From Fodinibacter sp963730365 (GTDB taxonomy: Bacteria > Actinomycetota > Actinomycetes > Actinomycetales > Dermatophilaceae): a stretch of DNA of 64,000 nucleotides. A program made the translations under genes and the position numbers. Positions 8,463 through 17,605 of the stretch are shown here, piece after piece. The DNA is taken from contig CAVSRM010000005.1 of the NCBI GenBank assembly GCA_963730365.1, positions 310,001 through 374,000 on the forward strand, given 5' to 3'. The notes beneath the pieces were generated by a model. It made no database searches and had not been told where the DNA came from. It saw nothing but the letters and a program-made list of their open reading frames with translations. Within the stretch, counting starts at the first letter, position 1. Each line of letters begins with the position of its first letter.

Positions 8463-9488
8463 TCACCTCCTGCTCTTGGGATCGAGTGCCTCGCGCAGCG
8501 ACTCGCCCATGAGGGTGAAGCCCAGCGCCACGAGGATGATGCACATGGCGGGATAGATGGCGAGGTGGGGAAAGGCGTTGAAGTACTCCTGGGCGTCGCC
8601 CAGCATCTGGCCCCACTCCGGCTTGCTGTCGTCGGGGTTGCCCAGCCCGAGGAAGGACAGGGCCGCGGCGTCGATGATCGACGTCGCGAGGACCAGGGTG
8701 GCCTGGACGATGACCGGTCCGATCGAGTTGGGCAGCATGTGCCGGAACACGATGGCCCGTCGCCTCACGCCGAGAGCCCGTGCGGCCAGCACGTGGTCGC
8801 TGGCGCGCTGGGCGAGCATCGAGCCGCGGAGCAGTCGGGCGAAGATCGGCACCTGCACGACCGAGATGGCGATGATGACCGTCCACTGGCTCGGCCGGCT
8901 CGCCAGCGCCGCGATCGACACGGCGAGCAGCAGGGACGGAATGGACAGGAGGACGTCGACGGTGCGCATGACGGCCGCATCGACCCAGCCGCCGATGGCA
9001 CCGGCCAGGGTGCCCAGGGCGAGACCGCCGATGAGCCCGAAGAGGGTGGCGAAGACGCCGACGATGAGGGTCTGGCGGCTGCCGACGAGCAGGCGGGACA
9101 GGAGGTCGCGCCCCACGTCGTCGGCGCCGAGGGGGAAGCCGGGCTGCGGCCCCGGGATGGGGTTGCTCTGTCGTCGGACCTGGTCGATGAGGAGCCGGGC
9201 CGCGGGGTCGTGCGGGGCGATCCACGGCGAGATGATCGCGAGCACGATGAACAGCACGGTGATCGTGGCGCCGATGAGGAAGACCGGGTCGCGGCGCAGC
9301 CGCTCCCAGGCGCTCGCGATGAGCGAGACACCGGGTGAGTCGTCGACGGCCCCGGCATCGAGCACGGCGACCGAGCCGGATGCCGTGGGGCGCCCACCCG
9401 GGCCACCGGCCGGGGCGGATGACGCCGCCAGGTCGTCGATGCGCTGCTTGCGGCGCTTCATCGGGTTCAGCTCGTGCGAGGGAGTCAT
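8463..9488 (-). CDS. Oligopeptide/dipeptide ABC transporter permease (OppC/DppC type)
   Basis: A 341-residue permease. A cytosolic N-terminal tail of ~75 residues precedes the first helix (VFLIGATITVLFIVLAIIS). The OppC N-terminal segment is followed by the permease domain with the coupling-loop region VLAARALGVRRRAIVFRHM. The last helices end in FTLMGESLREALDPKSRR, the usual C-terminus. Its start overlaps the stop of the OppB-type gene (ATGA), so the two permeases should be made in equal amounts. Confidence 0.92.
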   Translation of the reverse strand: MTPSHELNPMKRRKQRIDDLAASSAPAGGPGGRPTASGSVAVLDAGAVDDSPGVSLIASAWERLRRDPVFLIGATITVLFIVLAIISPWIAPHDPAARLLIDQVRRQSNPIPGPQPGFPLGADDVGRDLLSRLLVGSRQTLIVGVFATLFGLIGGLALGTLAGAIGGWVDAAVMRTVDVLLSIPSLLLAVSIAALASRPSQWTVIIAISVVQVPIFARLLRGSMLAQRASDHVLAARALGVRRRAIVFRHMLPNSIGPVIVQATLVLATSIIDAAALSFLGLGNPDDSKPEWGQMLGDAQEYFNAFPHLAIYPAMCIILVALGFTLMGESLREALDPKSRR

Positions 9489-10495
9489 CGGGTCCTCACC
9501 CGCGGGTCGATGATGGCGTAGGCGATGTCGACGAGGAGGTTGACGAAGACGTAGATCGCCGCCGCCGCGAGGATGAGCACCTGAAGCACCGCGTAGTCCC
9601 GTAGCTCGAAGGCTCGCGCGAGGGCATCACCGATGCCACCCCAGGAGAAGACCCGTTCGGTGAGGACCGCGCCCGCGAGCAGTCCTCCGGTCTGCAGCCC
9701 GACCGTGGTGACGACGGGGAGCAGGGCGTTGCGCATGATGTGGCGGCTGCGGACCACCGAGACCGTGAGGCCCTTGGACTCGGCGGTGCGCACGTAGTCC
9801 TCGCCGACCACCTCCAGGACCGACGCGCGGGTGATCCGGAAGATCACGGCGAAGGGGATCGTGGCCAGGGTGACGGCCGGCAGGACGAGGTGCTTCAGCG
9901 AGTCGGCCGCGCAGTCGAACTCCCGGGTGAGCAGCCCGTCGAGCACGAAGAAGCCGGTCACCCGGGTGCAGTTCAGGCTCGGGTCCTGGCGGCCGGACAC
10001 CGGGAAGATCTGCTGGTCGACGGCGAACTGGTACTTCAGCAGGAAGGCGAGGAAGAAGACGGGCACCGCCACCCCGACGAGGGAGACGATGACCAGCCCG
10101 CTGTCGAGCGGCGACTGGGCGGTGCGGGCGGCGAGGTACCCCAGGGGGACCGCCAGGACGATCGCGATGCCGAGCGCGAACAGGCTGAGCTCGATCGTGG
10201 CCGGGATGCGGGTGAGGAAGAGGTCGAAGGCGTCCTTGCCCGGCAGCACGCCGGTCGAGGCTCCGAAGTCGCCCTGGACGGCTCGGGACATGAACTTCCC
10301 GTACTGCACCCACACCGGCTGGTCCAGACCCAGCGCCTTGGTCAGCGCCTCACGCGTCTCGGGCGTCGCCCGCTCGCCGAGGATCGCGGACACGGTGCCG
10401 CCGGGCAGGGACCGTAGCCAGAAGAACATGAGCAGGGAGAGCACGAGAACGACGCCGATCATCTGCAGGGCGCGTCTGATGACGAATCTCGCCAA
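9485..10495 (-). CDS. Oligopeptide/dipeptide ABC transporter permease (OppB/DppB type)
   Basis: A 336-residue permease opening with the OppB signature MARFVIRRALQMIGVVLVLS. The coupling-loop motif YVRTAESKGLTVSVVRSRH and the final helix (VLILAAAAIYVFVNLLVDIAY) ending in IDPRVRTR are typical. It follows the binding-protein gene after a 109-bp gap holding a strong hairpin. It forms the membrane channel with the OppC-type partner. Confidence 0.92.
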   Translation of the reverse strand: MARFVIRRALQMIGVVLVLSLLMFFWLRSLPGGTVSAILGERATPETREALTKALGLDQPVWVQYGKFMSRAVQGDFGASTGVLPGKDAFDLFLTRIPATIELSLFALGIAIVLAVPLGYLAARTAQSPLDSGLVIVSLVGVAVPVFFLAFLLKYQFAVDQQIFPVSGRQDPSLNCTRVTGFFVLDGLLTREFDCAADSLKHLVLPAVTLATIPFAVIFRITRASVLEVVGEDYVRTAESKGLTVSVVRSRHIMRNALLPVVTTVGLQTGGLLAGAVLTERVFSWGGIGDALARAFELRDYAVLQVLILAAAAIYVFVNLLVDIAYAIIDPRVRTR

Positions 10496-10521
10496 GGCCG
10501 GCTCCTTATCCTCGGGTCACG

Positions 10522-10565
10522 CACGACGGCCGCCCCGAACCTAGTCGGTGGGGGCGGCCGTCGTG
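10522..10565 (-). terminator. Intercistronic hairpin between binding-protein and permease genes
   Basis: A perfect 15-bp inverted repeat (arms 10522-10536 and 10551-10565) with a 14-base loop lies between the binding-protein stop and the permease start. There is no U-tract. In solute-binding-protein operons such hairpins usually cause partial termination or protect the upstream mRNA, giving more binding protein than permease. Confidence 0.7.
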
Positions 10566-10604
10566 GGGACGTGTGCCACCTTCGGGGGACGAACCCCCGG
10601 AGGG

Positions 10605-12281
10605 TCAGTTCGTGCTGACCGTGACGGTGTCGAACGTCTCCGCCGTCAACGGGCTCGCGACCAGTCCCTCCACGTTGCCGCTGGTGACCAGGGCGGGCGG
10701 GGAGTTGCTGATCGGCAGGCCGGGCAGGTACTCGTCCGCGATCTGCTGGTTGATCGTCTGGTACGCAGCCTCACGCTCGCCCTCGTCGACGATCGCGTCC
10801 GCGGCCTTCAGGTCGTTCGACAGTGTCTCGCCCCACGGCATCACGCTCGTGTGGAAGTCGTTGCTGTCGAGGTTGCTGAAGAAGGTGCCGAGGAAGTTGT
10901 CCGCCGCGTTGTAGTCGCCGGTCCAGCCGAGCAGCCAGGCGTCGTAGTTGCCGTTGTTCACGTCGTCGAGGTAGCCACCGTTCCAGGGCTTGTTGACGAC
11001 GTTGACCTTGATCCCGACGGCCTCGAGGTCCTGCTTGAAGGCGTCGTGGATCTTCTGCGGGTCCGGCATGTAGGGGCGCGTGACCTCGGTCGGGTAGGCG
11101 AAGGTCAGCTCCATGCCCTCGGCGCCGGCCTCCGCGAGCAGCGACTTGGCCATGTCCACGTCGTAGGCGTAGGGCTCGATGTCGGGGTTGTACCCGGCGA
11201 CCGTGTCGGGGATGAACTGCGTCGCCACGGTCGCGCCCTCGGGGAGCTGGGTCTGGACCATCTGCTCGCGGTTGAGGGCGTGGTAGATGGCCTGGCGGAC
11301 CTTGAGGTCCTTCAGCGTCTCGTTCTTCTCCGGGTTCAGGCCCATGTAGAGGATGTTGAAGGCGGGTCGCACCTCGACCTTGTTGCCCTCTTCCTCCAGC
11401 CCCGCCCAGTCGACCGGGTTGGGCAGGTCGTAGCCGTCGATCGACCCGGCCTCGAGCTCCTGTCGTCGGGTGCTCTCGTCGGGGATGATCTTGAAGACGA
11501 GGTTGGCCGTCTTCGGCTGCTCACCCCAGTAGCTGTCGTTGGCGACCAGGGTCACCGTCTTGTTGGCCTCGTCGTACTTGTCGAGCTTGTAGGGGCCGAT
11601 GCCGACGGGGGCCTGGCTGTACTCCGGGTACGTGAAGCCCTCGCCCGCCGCGACGACGTTGTTGGCGTCACCCTCCTCGAGGGCCTTGGGGGACTGCATC
11701 GCGAAGGAGTCCAGCGACAGGATCGTCGGGAAGCTCGAGGTGGCCCGGCTGATGGTGATGACGGCGGTGGAATCGTCGGGGGCCTCGCAGGACTGGTACA
11801 GCGAGCCCTCGGGGTCGTCGCTGAAGGACCCGAAGAAGTAGCCCCAGTACTCGGCGGCGGTCTGGCCGGCGCCGGTCTGGTTGAACATGCGGTCCATGTT
11901 GTAGCAGACCGCTTCGCCGTTGAACGGCTCACCGTCGGAGAAGGTGACGTCGGGCTTGAGCGCAAAGGTCCAGGTCAGGCCGTCCTCCGAGGGCTCCCAG
12001 CTCTCGGCGAGGTCGGGCTCGACGTCGGCGGTGCCGGGCGTGACCCCGAGCAGGCCCGAGTGGATCTGCCGAGTCACCCGGAAGGTCTCGCCGTCCGTCG
12101 CATAGAACGGGTCGAACAGCTTGGGAGCGCCTGCTGCCCCGAAGGTGAACGTGTCCTTCATGTCGCTGCTGCCGGTGTCGGACGTCGAGTCGCCCGAGTC
12201 CCGGTCCGACTGCGCGCAGGCGGTCATCGTGAGGGCCGCCACCGCCATGACGGCGAGCGGTGCCTTCCGCTGGAGCTTCAT
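10605..12281 (-). CDS. Oligopeptide ABC transporter substrate-binding lipoprotein (SBP family 5)
   Basis: A 558-residue extracytoplasmic binding protein. MKLQRKAPLAVMAVAALTMT followed by AC is a lipoprotein signal peptide with the lipidated cysteine about residue 22. Family-5 features follow: DLAESWEPSEDGLTWTF, VRQAIYHALNRE and the C-terminal region around YDAWLLGWTGDY. It captures peptides for the permease/ATPase genes downstream. The start at 12281 was chosen for the signal peptide; a GAGG element lies eight bases upstream. The frame stays open to 12695 but that part crosses the typA promoter region. Confidence 0.93.
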   Translation of the reverse strand: MKLQRKAPLAVMAVAALTMTACAQSDRDSGDSTSDTGSSDMKDTFTFGAAGAPKLFDPFYATDGETFRVTRQIHSGLLGVTPGTADVEPDLAESWEPSEDGLTWTFALKPDVTFSDGEPFNGEAVCYNMDRMFNQTGAGQTAAEYWGYFFGSFSDDPEGSLYQSCEAPDDSTAVITISRATSSFPTILSLDSFAMQSPKALEEGDANNVVAAGEGFTYPEYSQAPVGIGPYKLDKYDEANKTVTLVANDSYWGEQPKTANLVFKIIPDESTRRQELEAGSIDGYDLPNPVDWAGLEEEGNKVEVRPAFNILYMGLNPEKNETLKDLKVRQAIYHALNREQMVQTQLPEGATVATQFIPDTVAGYNPDIEPYAYDVDMAKSLLAEAGAEGMELTFAYPTEVTRPYMPDPQKIHDAFKQDLEAVGIKVNVVNKPWNGGYLDDVNNGNYDAWLLGWTGDYNAADNFLGTFFSNLDSNDFHTSVMPWGETLSNDLKAADAIVDEGEREAAYQTINQQIADEYLPGLPISNSPPALVTSGNVEGLVASPLTAETFDTVTVSTN

Positions 12282-12501
12282 CGATAAACCTCGCTTGGGT
12301 GTGCAATCACTCGAGCCGCCCGGGTCGGGCGGACGAGGGTCCGGAGACAACCGTGGTGCCCACTGCGCCGCCGTGAGGGTGACCATAACGGCATTCCCGC
12401 GCCGCGGACCCGCCGTACGGCGACGGTTACCCAAGTGAGACCTGAGCCGGGCGGCATACACCGATTGGGTCGGCGTCGCAATACCTGAGAGACTGGTGGG
12501 C

Positions 12502-14397
12502 ATGTCTGCCTCCTCTCGCGACGACCTCCGCAATGTCGCCATCGTCGCCCACGTCGACCACGGAAAGACCACGTTGGTCGACAAGATGCTCTGGCAGTCC
12601 GGGGCCTTCGGGGAGCACGACCACATCGCCGACCGCGCGATGGACAGCGGTGACCTCGAGCGCGAGAAGGGCATCACGATCCTCGCGAAGAACACCGCCG
12701 TGCGCTACGCCGGCAAGGCCGCCCTCGACGCGGGCATCAGCGAGGGCATGACGATCAACATCATCGACACGCCCGGCCACGCCGACTTCGGTGGCGAGGT
12801 CGAGCGCGGTCTCTCGATGGTCGACGGGGTCGTCCTCCTCGTCGACGCGAGCGAGGGCCCGCTGCCGCAGACGCGGTTCGTGCTGCGCAAGGCGCTCGCG
12901 GCCAAGATGCCGGTCGTGCTGTGCATCAACAAGGTCGACCGTCCCGACGCGCGGATCGCCGAGGTCGTCGACGAGGTCTACGAGCTGTTCATGGACCTCC
13001 TCGTCGACGCCGAGCACCACCAGGACCAGCTCGAGTTCCCCATCGTCTACGCGTCGGCCAAGGCCGGCCGGGCGTCGATGACGCGGCCGGAGGACGGCGG
13101 GCTTCCCGACGGGGAGGACCTCGAGCCGCTGTTCCGCACGATCATCGAGACCATCCCGGCGCCGTCCTACGACTCCGACCTGCCCCTCCAGGCCCACGTC
13201 ACCAACCTCGACGCGTCGAACTTCCTCGGCCGCCTCGCCCTCCTGCGGGTGCACAACGGCACCATCCGCAAGGGTCAGCAGGTGGCCTGGTGCCGCCGCG
13301 ACGGGTCGGTCGAGAAGGTGAAGATCACCGAGCTGCTCATGACCGACGCACTCGAGCGGCGACCGGCCGACCAAGCCGGTCCGGGCGACATCATCGCGGT
13401 GGCCGGGATTCCCGAGATCACCATCGGCGAGACGCTCGCCGACGCCGACGACCCCCGCCCGCTGCCGCTCATCACCGTCGACGAGCCGGCGATCTCGATG
13501 ACGATCGGTATCAACACCAGCCCGATGGCGGGTCGCGTCAAGGGCGCCAAGGTCACCGCGCGCCTGGTCAAGGAACGTCTCGACCGCGAGCTCGTCGGCA
13601 ACGTGTCGATGCGCGTGCTCGCCACCGAGCGCCCCGACGCGTGGGAGGTGCAGGGCCGCGGCGAGCTCGCGCTGGCCATCCTCGTCGAGCAGATGCGCCG
13701 CGAGGGCTACGAGCTGACCGTCGGGAAGCCGGTCGTCGTCACCCGCACGGTCGACGGCAAGGTCCACGAGCCCGTCGAGCGGCTGACGATCGACACCCCC
13801 GAGGAGTACCTCGGCCCCATCACCCAGCTGCTTGCCGCGCGCAAGGGGCGCATGGAGCAGATGACCAACCACGGGACGGGCTGGGTGCGGATGGAGTTCC
13901 TCGTGCCCTCGCGCGGCCTGATCGGCTTCCGTACGCAGTTCCTCACCGACACCCGGGGAACCGGGATCGCCCACCACGTCTTCGACGGCTACGAGCCGTG
14001 GGCCGGTGACATCTCGACCCGGATCAGCGGCTCGCTGGTCGCCGACCGGTCCGGCGCGGCCACCGCCTACGCCATGGCGAACCTGCAGGAGCGCGGCTCG
14101 ATGTTCATCGCCCCGACGACGGAGGTCTACGAGGGGATGATCGTGGGCGAGAACTCCCGGGTCGACGACATGGACGTCAACATCACCAAGGAGAAGAAGC
14201 TCACCAACGTGCGCTCCGCCGGTGCCGACATCCTCGAGCGGCTGGCACCCCCTCGCACCCTGTCCCTCGAGCAGTCCCTGGAGTTCTGCCGCGAGGACGA
14301 GTGCGTCGAGGTGACCCCGGACGGTGTCCGGATCCGCAAGGTCGAGCTGAACCAGACCCTGCGCGCCCGCTCGGCAGCCAGGGCCAGGAAGGGCTGA
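12502..14397 (+). CDS. typA: Translational GTPase TypA/BipA
   Basis: About 631 residues, normal for the family. G1 is VAHVDHGKTTLVDK, G3 is DTPGHADFGGEVER and G4 is NKVD; the EF-Tu-like domain 2, EF-G-like domains III/V and the TypA C-terminal domain follow (RGLIGFRTQFLTDTRGTG). TypA binds ribosomes and is needed for growth under stress and cold. A GTG six bases upstream (12496) is an alternative start adding two residues. Divergent from the peptide transporter and immediately upstream of the LpqW-like gene, an order also seen in mycobacteria as I recall it. Confidence 0.95.
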   Translation: MSASSRDDLRNVAIVAHVDHGKTTLVDKMLWQSGAFGEHDHIADRAMDSGDLEREKGITILAKNTAVRYAGKAALDAGISEGMTINIIDTPGHADFGGEVERGLSMVDGVVLLVDASEGPLPQTRFVLRKALAAKMPVVLCINKVDRPDARIAEVVDEVYELFMDLLVDAEHHQDQLEFPIVYASAKAGRASMTRPEDGGLPDGEDLEPLFRTIIETIPAPSYDSDLPLQAHVTNLDASNFLGRLALLRVHNGTIRKGQQVAWCRRDGSVEKVKITELLMTDALERRPADQAGPGDIIAVAGIPEITIGETLADADDPRPLPLITVDEPAISMTIGINTSPMAGRVKGAKVTARLVKERLDRELVGNVSMRVLATERPDAWEVQGRGELALAILVEQMRREGYELTVGKPVVVTRTVDGKVHEPVERLTIDTPEEYLGPITQLLAARKGRMEQMTNHGTGWVRMEFLVPSRGLIGFRTQFLTDTRGTGIAHHVFDGYEPWAGDISTRISGSLVADRSGAATAYAMANLQERGSMFIAPTTEVYEGMIVGENSRVDDMDVNITKEKKLTNVRSAGADILERLAPPRTLSLEQSLEFCREDECVEVTPDGVRIRKVELNQTLRARSAARARKG

Positions 14398-14403
14398 TCT
14401 CTG

Positions 14404-16245
14404 GTGGTGGACCCGGGAGACACCCCTTCGGGGGCCACCCGTGCGAGCCGTCGTGGCAGGACTCGCCGGACACGGCCCAGCAGCCGGACCACCGCGATGG
14501 TCGCCGTCCTCGTGGCAGCCCTGGCGGTCGTCGGGGTGCTGGCGGTCACGCGGGAGGACACCCCGGTCGGGGAACTGGCGACCCCGACGTCGGCCGTGGG
14601 TGACCGCGTCGACACCGCGGGAGGCACGATCCACGCCCTTGCGCTGGGACCGGTCGCGACGTGGGACCCCCAGCGAATCGGCTCGCGCGACGACATGGCC
14701 TACGCCGGCCGGGTCTTCGCCCGCACCCTCACGGCCTACGCCCCCGACACCGACCCCGAGGCCCAGGCCCGGCTCGTCGGGGACCTCGCCACCGACACCG
14801 GCACCCCCGGCGAGGACCTGAAGACGTGGTCCTTCACCCTGCGCGACGGACTGTTGTGGCAGGACGGCAGCCCGCTGACCTGCGAGGACGTCGCCTACGG
14901 CATCTCCCGGACCTTCGCGACGGACGTCGTGACAGGGGGCCCCACGGACGCCCTCGCGGTGCTCGCGGTGCCCCGGAACGCCGACGGCACCAGCACCTAC
15001 CTCGGGCCCTATGAGGCGGGTGACGCGGCGGCCAAGGGCCAGGAGGCCTTCGACAAGGCCGTGACGTGCGCGGACGACGTCATCACCTTCACCCTGAGCA
15101 CACCGATGAGCGACTTCAACGAGATGCTCACCCAGCCCGCCTTCGGGCCAGCCAAGGAGTCTGCCGACCGGGGCGCAGACGGAACTCACGACATCTTCTC
15201 TGCCGGGCCGTACATGCTCGAGGGTGAGTGGGTGCCCGGTCAGGGCGGGACCTTCGTGCGCAACCCGAACTGGGACGCGTCAACCGACCCGGTGCGCAGC
15301 GCGTTCCCGGACCGGATCGACTACCAGGAGGGTCTCGAGACCCAGGCCGTCGCACAGCAGATCATGGCGGACGGCCAGACCGGGCGCACGTCGGTGTCGC
15401 TGAGCTCCGCGCCGCCGGCCATCCAACAGAACATCACCGCGGTCCAGAGCCTCGATGAGCGCTCGATCAACCCCCGCACCGGTGTGGTCGACTACCTGGT
15501 GCCCAACGTCAAGAGCCCGGCCTTCGCCGACGAGAACGTCCGGCTCGCCCTCGCCGCGGCGACGAACCGCGATGCCTACGTCACGGCGATCGGAGGTGCC
15601 AGGGCCGCCGAGCCGAGCGTCTCGCTCATCCCCCCGAGCCTGCCGGCCGCGCACGACGAGGATCCGGTGGATGCCGGTACGAAGGGCGACCCGGTCGCGG
15701 CCGCGGCCCTCCTCTCGGCGGCCGAGGTCACCGAGCCGGTGACGTTCACCATCGCCTACCGGTCGAGCGAGACGACCGACAAGGCGATGGCCGCGCTCGT
15801 CGCCGGGTGGCGCGACGCCGGCTTCGACCCCGTGCTCCGGCCCATCCCCGACGACTACTTCACCGCGATCAGCGACCCCGCCCTGGCCGACGAGGTCGAC
15901 GTGTTCTGGTCCAACTGGGCGCCGGCCTGGGCCTCGGCCTCGACGGTCCTCCCGCCGTTGTTCGACAGCACCATCAACATCACCAAGGCCGGCCCGGGGC
16001 GCGACTACGGCTACTGGGCCGACGAGGACCTCGACAAGGCGATGGCCGACGCCTCCGCCATCGCCGATCCCGAGCAGCGTGAGCAGGCCTGGGCCGACAT
16101 CGACGCTTCGCTGCTGGAGCAGGGCGCCTACATCGGCCTCGCGGAACGACGCTCGTTGTACATCGCAGGCTCCGACGTGCGGAACTTCTCGGGCAACGCC
16201 CTCGCGGGCGTCGTGGAGTTCGCCGACATCGCGGTGTCCCAGTGA
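14404..16245 (+). CDS. Family-5 extracellular solute-binding protein, LpqW-like
   Basis: A 613-residue protein with a short basic N-terminus, one hydrophobic segment (MVAVLVAALAVVGVLAV, around residues 32-50) and a family-5 binding-protein body (TWSFTLRDGLLWQDGSPLTC, VRLALAAATNRDAYV, VFWSNWAPAW). No lipobox cysteine is evident, so it is probably anchored by the N-terminal helix. Position right after typA matches LpqW of mycobacteria, which influences lipomannan/mannoside synthesis rather than import; that function is only an analogy here. There are no permease genes beside it. The GTG start is six bases after the typA stop and its stop overlaps the mshB start. Confidence 0.75.
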   Translation: MVDPGDTPSGATRASRRGRTRRTRPSSRTTAMVAVLVAALAVVGVLAVTREDTPVGELATPTSAVGDRVDTAGGTIHALALGPVATWDPQRIGSRDDMAYAGRVFARTLTAYAPDTDPEAQARLVGDLATDTGTPGEDLKTWSFTLRDGLLWQDGSPLTCEDVAYGISRTFATDVVTGGPTDALAVLAVPRNADGTSTYLGPYEAGDAAAKGQEAFDKAVTCADDVITFTLSTPMSDFNEMLTQPAFGPAKESADRGADGTHDIFSAGPYMLEGEWVPGQGGTFVRNPNWDASTDPVRSAFPDRIDYQEGLETQAVAQQIMADGQTGRTSVSLSSAPPAIQQNITAVQSLDERSINPRTGVVDYLVPNVKSPAFADENVRLALAAATNRDAYVTAIGGARAAEPSVSLIPPSLPAAHDEDPVDAGTKGDPVAAAALLSAAEVTEPVTFTIAYRSSETTDKAMAALVAGWRDAGFDPVLRPIPDDYFTAISDPALADEVDVFWSNWAPAWASASTVLPPLFDSTINITKAGPGRDYGYWADEDLDKAMADASAIADPEQREQAWADIDASLLEQGAYIGLAERRSLYIAGSDVRNFSGNALAGVVEFADIAVSQ

Positions 16246-17111
16246 CCGGGCTGACCGACGACCTCGGGGGCCGGCCGTCGCGGCTGCTCTTCGTCCACGC
16301 CCACCCCGACGACGAGACACTTGCGACCGGGGTGGCGATCGCGCACCACGTGGCGCGCGGCGACGACGTGCACGTGCTGACCTGCACACTCGGCGAGGAG
16401 GGCGAGGTCATTCCGGCCCACCTCGCGCACCTCGAGGGCGCTGCCGGCGACCCACTCGCGGCCCACCGCCGGCAGGAGCTGGCTTCCGCCATGGCCCGGC
16501 TGGGAGTGAGCCACCACCTGCTCGGCGCGGAGCGGCCGGGCGAGCCCACCCCGTACCGGGACTCCGGCATGGCCGGCTCCGCGGCCGCGGCGCACCCGCG
16601 GGCCTGGGCGGGCATCGACCTGCAGCTCGCGGCGGACGCAGTGCGAGGGGAGGTCGAGCACGTCCGGCCGGACGTCGTCGTCACCTACGACGCCACGGGC
16701 GGCTACGAGCACCCGGACCACGTGCGCACGCACGCGGCGACCTGCCGGGCCCTGGCGGATGCCGCCGCGCCGCCTCGGCTCTACGCCGCCCTGACCCCCC
16801 GGTCCTGGGCGATCGAGGATCGGGTGTGGCTCTCGCGCCACGTCCCCGCGGGCGAGGGCTGGGTGGTGCCCGGGGAGGGAGATCCGTTCCCCTCCTCCGT
16901 CGTCGACGACGAGAAGGTGACCCATCACGTGGTGGACCCCACGGTGGTGCCGTCGCAGGAGGCGGCGCTGCGCTGCCACGAGACCCAGGTGGTCGTGGGC
17001 GACGGCTGGTATGCCTTGTCCAACCACGTCGTGACCCGGCTCGCCGGGCGAGAGGGGTACGCCGTGCTCGACCCGCGCACGGGTCGGCCGAGCCAGGAGG
17101 GACCCGAGTGA
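16242..17111 (+). CDS. mshB: N-acetyl-1-D-myo-inosityl-2-amino-2-deoxy-alpha-D-glucopyranoside deacetylase (mycothiol synthesis)
   Basis: A 289-residue PIG-L family zinc deacetylase with HAHPDDE (about residues 20-26) and GYEHPDHVRTH. The segment TCTLGEEGEVIP is typical of MshB and separates it from the two other PIG-L proteins in this window. MshB removes the acetyl group from GlcNAc-inositol, the second committed step to mycothiol, the thiol of actinobacteria. GTG at 16242 overlaps the preceding stop (GTGA), and its own stop overlaps the next GTG, so it sits inside a translationally coupled chain. Confidence 0.93.
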   Translation: MTGLTDDLGGRPSRLLFVHAHPDDETLATGVAIAHHVARGDDVHVLTCTLGEEGEVIPAHLAHLEGAAGDPLAAHRRQELASAMARLGVSHHLLGAERPGEPTPYRDSGMAGSAAAAHPRAWAGIDLQLAADAVRGEVEHVRPDVVVTYDATGGYEHPDHVRTHAATCRALADAAAPPRLYAALTPRSWAIEDRVWLSRHVPAGEGWVVPGEGDPFPSSVVDDEKVTHHVVDPTVVPSQEAALRCHETQVVVGDGWYALSNHVVTRLAGREGYAVLDPRTGRPSQEGPE

Positions 17112-17605
17112 CCGGCGACGACCTCGACCCCGCTCTCTTCCGCCAGGCGATGGGCCGTCTCGCCGCGGGCGTCTGCGTGCTCACGACCGTTGCTGACGGG
17201 CACGACCACGCGATGACGGCCGACACCTTGACCTCGGTCTCCCTCGACCCCCTCCTCGTGCTGGTCTCGATCGAGAACGAGACGCGCTTCCACGCGGCCG
17301 TGACCGAGGCGGGCTTCTTCGGCGCCAGCGTGCTGGCTGCCGACCAGCGGCCGCTGTCGGACTGGTTCGCGACGCGGGGTCGGCCGCTGCACGGACAGCT
17401 CGACCGCACCCCGCTCACCCGCGGCGAGCACACCGGTGCCGCCCTCCTCGAGGGCGCGTTGATGCACCTCGAGTGCCGCACCGTCGACGTCCACGGGGCG
17501 GGGGACCACTCGATCGTCGTGGCGGGCGTCCTGGGCGTCTCCCTCCCCGACACCGTCGGACCAGCGCTCGTCCACTACAGAGGCCGCTACGGGAGCATCG
17601 CATGA
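17108..17605 (+). CDS. Flavin reductase-like domain protein
   Basis: A 165-residue FMN-binding split-barrel of the flavin reductase (HpaC-like) type. FRQAMGRLAAGVCVLTT and MTADTLTSVSLDPLLVLVSI are the usual N-terminal strands; VHYRGRYGSI ends the fold. Such proteins reduce FMN with NAD(P)H for a partner monooxygenase, or act as FMN-binding reductases. No monooxygenase is adjacent. I chose GTG 17108, which overlaps the mshB stop (GTGA). The reading frame continues far upstream without similarity. Confidence 0.85.
   Translation: MTGDDLDPALFRQAMGRLAAGVCVLTTVADGHDHAMTADTLTSVSLDPLLVLVSIENETRFHAAVTEAGFFGASVLAADQRPLSDWFATRGRPLHGQLDRTPLTRGEHTGAALLEGALMHLECRTVDVHGAGDHSIVVAGVLGVSLPDTVGPALVHYRGRYGSIA

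Noticed and set aside
10548..12287. 579-codon open frame on the plus strand
   Set aside because: Exact antisense shadow of the peptide-binding protein, with a Val/Gly/Asp-biased translation.
12496..12504. GTG 12496 as the typA start
   Set aside because: It adds only two residues before ATG 12502 and has no better ribosome-binding context; left as an alternative.
12427..15189. 920-codon open frame on the minus strand
   Set aside because: It is antisense to typA and the LpqW-like gene, both clearly recognised, and its translation is low-complexity Arg/Gly/Val sequence.
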